From: Bacillus sp. JCM 19034
Lineage (GTDB): Bacteria > Bacillota > Bacilli > Bacillales > Bacillaceae_D
Length of the DNA: 64,000 nt
Direction: 5' to 3'
Assembly (NCBI RefSeq): GCF_001310635.1
Contig: NZ_BAXR01000004.1
Span: forward strand, 186,001-250,000
The notes beneath the pieces were generated by a model. It had not been told where the DNA came from. It did no database searches and was given only the letters and a program-made list of their open reading frames with translations. The position numbers were made by a program, and so were the translations under genes. This document shows positions 62,653 through 64,000 of the stretch, in pieces (the first letter of the stretch is position 1; every line of letters starts with the position of its first letter).

Positions 62653-64000
62653 CCAGCAGTGTGAGAGCCAGTTATATATTTCACACCATTACCGGGATCC
62701 ATGAAGTTGATCTGTCCACCTGATCTAATCTCTAAAAGCCCGTTATTAAGATTAAAGTTAAGCCGGTTATTATTTGATCGCAGAATACCAGCTGTAACCG
62801 TCCCAAGATTAGCAGTAATTGCAGATAAAGTTTCAGCATTAATCTTATCGGCGTTGACACTCGAAATTTTAGCACTCGTTATAGCTGCATCAGCAATTTG
62901 TGCAGTACCTACAACAGCTGTACCTAGCTTGGCTCGTGTTATAGAGGCATTAGCAAGATGTGCTGTCTTAATTATCCCGTTATCAATCAAGGTCAGTCCA
63001 CTTAGGTGTATGAGGCTACCTTGGATACGGATGCCCTCTTTTGATAGATTGATAGCTGATACGATGCCATCCCTATCTACTTTTAAATTTATATTATCAG
63101 AGTTAATCCTTATTTGAGACTGGGCTGTTGTTAATCTGCCCGATAGAGCATTTACCTCATCTTTAGAGGCTGTAAGCTCGATCTTCCCTGACAGCTGATT
63201 AATTGATGTCTCCATATTAGTTATACTGTTCTGTACATCTTCTGGAGCCGGGTTCCAGTCCGTAGCCTTGCCACCTAGTTCAAGTTTCAACTCTCTTAGC
63301 TTAAAGTCGACCGTTCCACCACTGTTATTAGAATTAGAATTATAAAAAGCAACCGTCATCCATTTTCTCGAGTTAGACGGTATATCAAAAGTGACCTCTA
63401 CTCTGACCCACTCACCTTCGACAATCTCATCTTCAATGTCGGAACGTCTTATATTGGTTATTGTAGTTTCACTTGTACCGGTGGCTTGTTGATTTAATCT
63501 AACAGTGAATAGGAGGTGACTCAGTCTATTGATATTATCAGCGTAAATGTCGAAACTTATGGTTGCCTTTTCCGACCCGTCCGCCTTTACTAGAGTTCTT
63601 TTTCGGTTCCTTATAGGCGTGTTAGAGCTAAAATTACTATAGTTGATGTGCAGTATATTACTGTCGGGTTTATCTACTTCTGGAGATAGAATCGACGCTC
63701 TGGCATTACTAAAACTAACCCAGTCCCAACTCCCCTTGTTGAAAGTGGAGTTGGGTATTAGATTCCTTCCACCTATCTTTAGATTGTTAAAATCTGTCTC
63801 GGTCACCCTAAGCTGTATCTGAGCAGCATTCTGTTGGATTAAAGATTCGGCGTGATAGAGGCCTTGACTCACAATATCCACTTCCTTAGCTAAACTACTG
63901 GTGGTGTTCCTAAAAGTCGTTTCGGTTACTCGTGAAGATATTTCAGTGGCATTCTGTCTGATTTCAGATTCCAACCTAGTCATACTATCTAATAGACCAT
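62649..64000 (-). CDS. Phage tail fibre / tip protein (partial)
   Basis: At least 450 residues; open to the window edge, so the N-terminus lies outside. It begins with repeated coiled segments (EIRQNATEISSRVTETTFRN; LIQQNAAQIQLRVTETDFNN). A carbohydrate-binding CBM4/9-like domain follows (GRNLIPNSTFNKGSWDWVSF; DFKLRELKLELGGKATDWNP), then DUF-type tail repeats (DGIVSAINLSKEGIRIQGSL; SSVNADKINAETLSAITANL). This layout is typical of Siphoviridae tip-attachment proteins that bind the cell surface. It ends at TGA overlapping the next start. Confidence 0.92.
   Translation of the reverse strand, partial: GLLDSMTRLESEIRQNATEISSRVTETTFRNTTSSLAKEVDIVSQGLYHAESLIQQNAAQIQLRVTETDFNNLKIGGRNLIPNSTFNKGSWDWVSFSNARASILSPEVDKPDSNILHINYSNFSSNTPIRNRKRTLVKADGSEKATISFDIYADNINRLSHLLFTVRLNQQATGTSETTITNIRRSDIEDEIVEGEWVRVEVTFDIPSNSRKWMTVAFYNSNSNNSGGTVDFKLRELKLELGGKATDWNPAPEDVQNSITNMETSINQLSGKIELTASKDEVNALSGRLTTAQSQIRINSDNINLKVDRDGIVSAINLSKEGIRIQGSLIHLSGLTLIDNGIIKTAHLANASITRAKLGTAVVGTAQIADAAITSAKISSVNADKINAETLSAITANLGTVTAGILRSNNNRLNFNLNNGLLEIRSGGQINFMDPGNGVKYITGSHTAG

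Overview
The window reads as chromosomal DNA of a low-GC, spore-forming Bacillaceae. The evidence is the sigW-rsiW-cdaA-cdaR-glmM-glmS gene order with a glmS ribozyme, a spore transglutaminase (tgl), a YjcZ-type sporulation peptide, consensus AGGAGG ribosome binding sites, and Bacillus-type regulators. Several secreted proteins are strongly acidic, which would fit an alkaliphilic or halotolerant relative of Bacillus; that last point is inference.

Layout. 1-2.5 kb: a LacI-type regulator (cut by the window edge) and a secreted beta-helix/ricin-lectin protein, each with a LacI/CcpA-type operator in front. 2.5-39.7 kb: an accessory region of small regulator/effector pairs (HxlR, LysR, TetR, MarR, MerR, CGNR next to flavodoxin-like reductases, MFS and ABC exporters, a multicopper oxidase, VOC proteins, acetyltransferases, DinB and ClbS proteins). 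Many pairs keep recognisable palindromic operators. Between them lie remnants of IS110, IS3, IS66 and Tn7-like (TnsA, TniQ) elements, dispersed repeats and duplicated gene fragments. 39.7-41.5 kb: an hsdM remnant and a repeat-rich segment that looks plasmid- or phage-derived. 41.5-48.6 kb: the conserved cell-wall/c-di-AMP block. sigW-rsiW encodes envelope stress control, cdaA-cdaR makes and regulates c-di-AMP, and glmM-glmS makes glucosamine phosphates, with glmS controlled by its self-cleaving ribozyme. 48.9-58.3 kb: a SHOCT protein, a seven-tRNA cluster with its own promoter and terminator, lipoproteins, a phosphonate-type ABC transporter operon (phnD-phnC-phnE-phnE), an MFS transporter and a DUF898 protein. 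58.4 kb to the end: the edge of a prophage, starting at a tRNA 3'-end-like fragment and running on the minus strand through endolysin, holin, two small genes, a peptidase-S74 tail protein and a tail fibre protein that leaves the window.

A striking property is that about twenty genes, including cdaR, phnE and a tRNA-Gln, are broken by single-base insertions or deletions, often in homopolymers. Some accessory genes are clearly decayed. The damage to conserved genes, however, suggests that part of it is uncorrected long-read sequencing error, so frameshifted genes are listed as pseudogenes with that reservation.

The items most worth a second look are the Tn7-like remnants with their associated repeats, the tetO-like tandem operators controlling a multicopper oxidase locus, the protein with two MerR domains and its divergent unknown partner, the repeat-bounded plasmid-like island at 40.0-41.5 kb, and a promoter-terminator pair without an ORF that may encode a small RNA.
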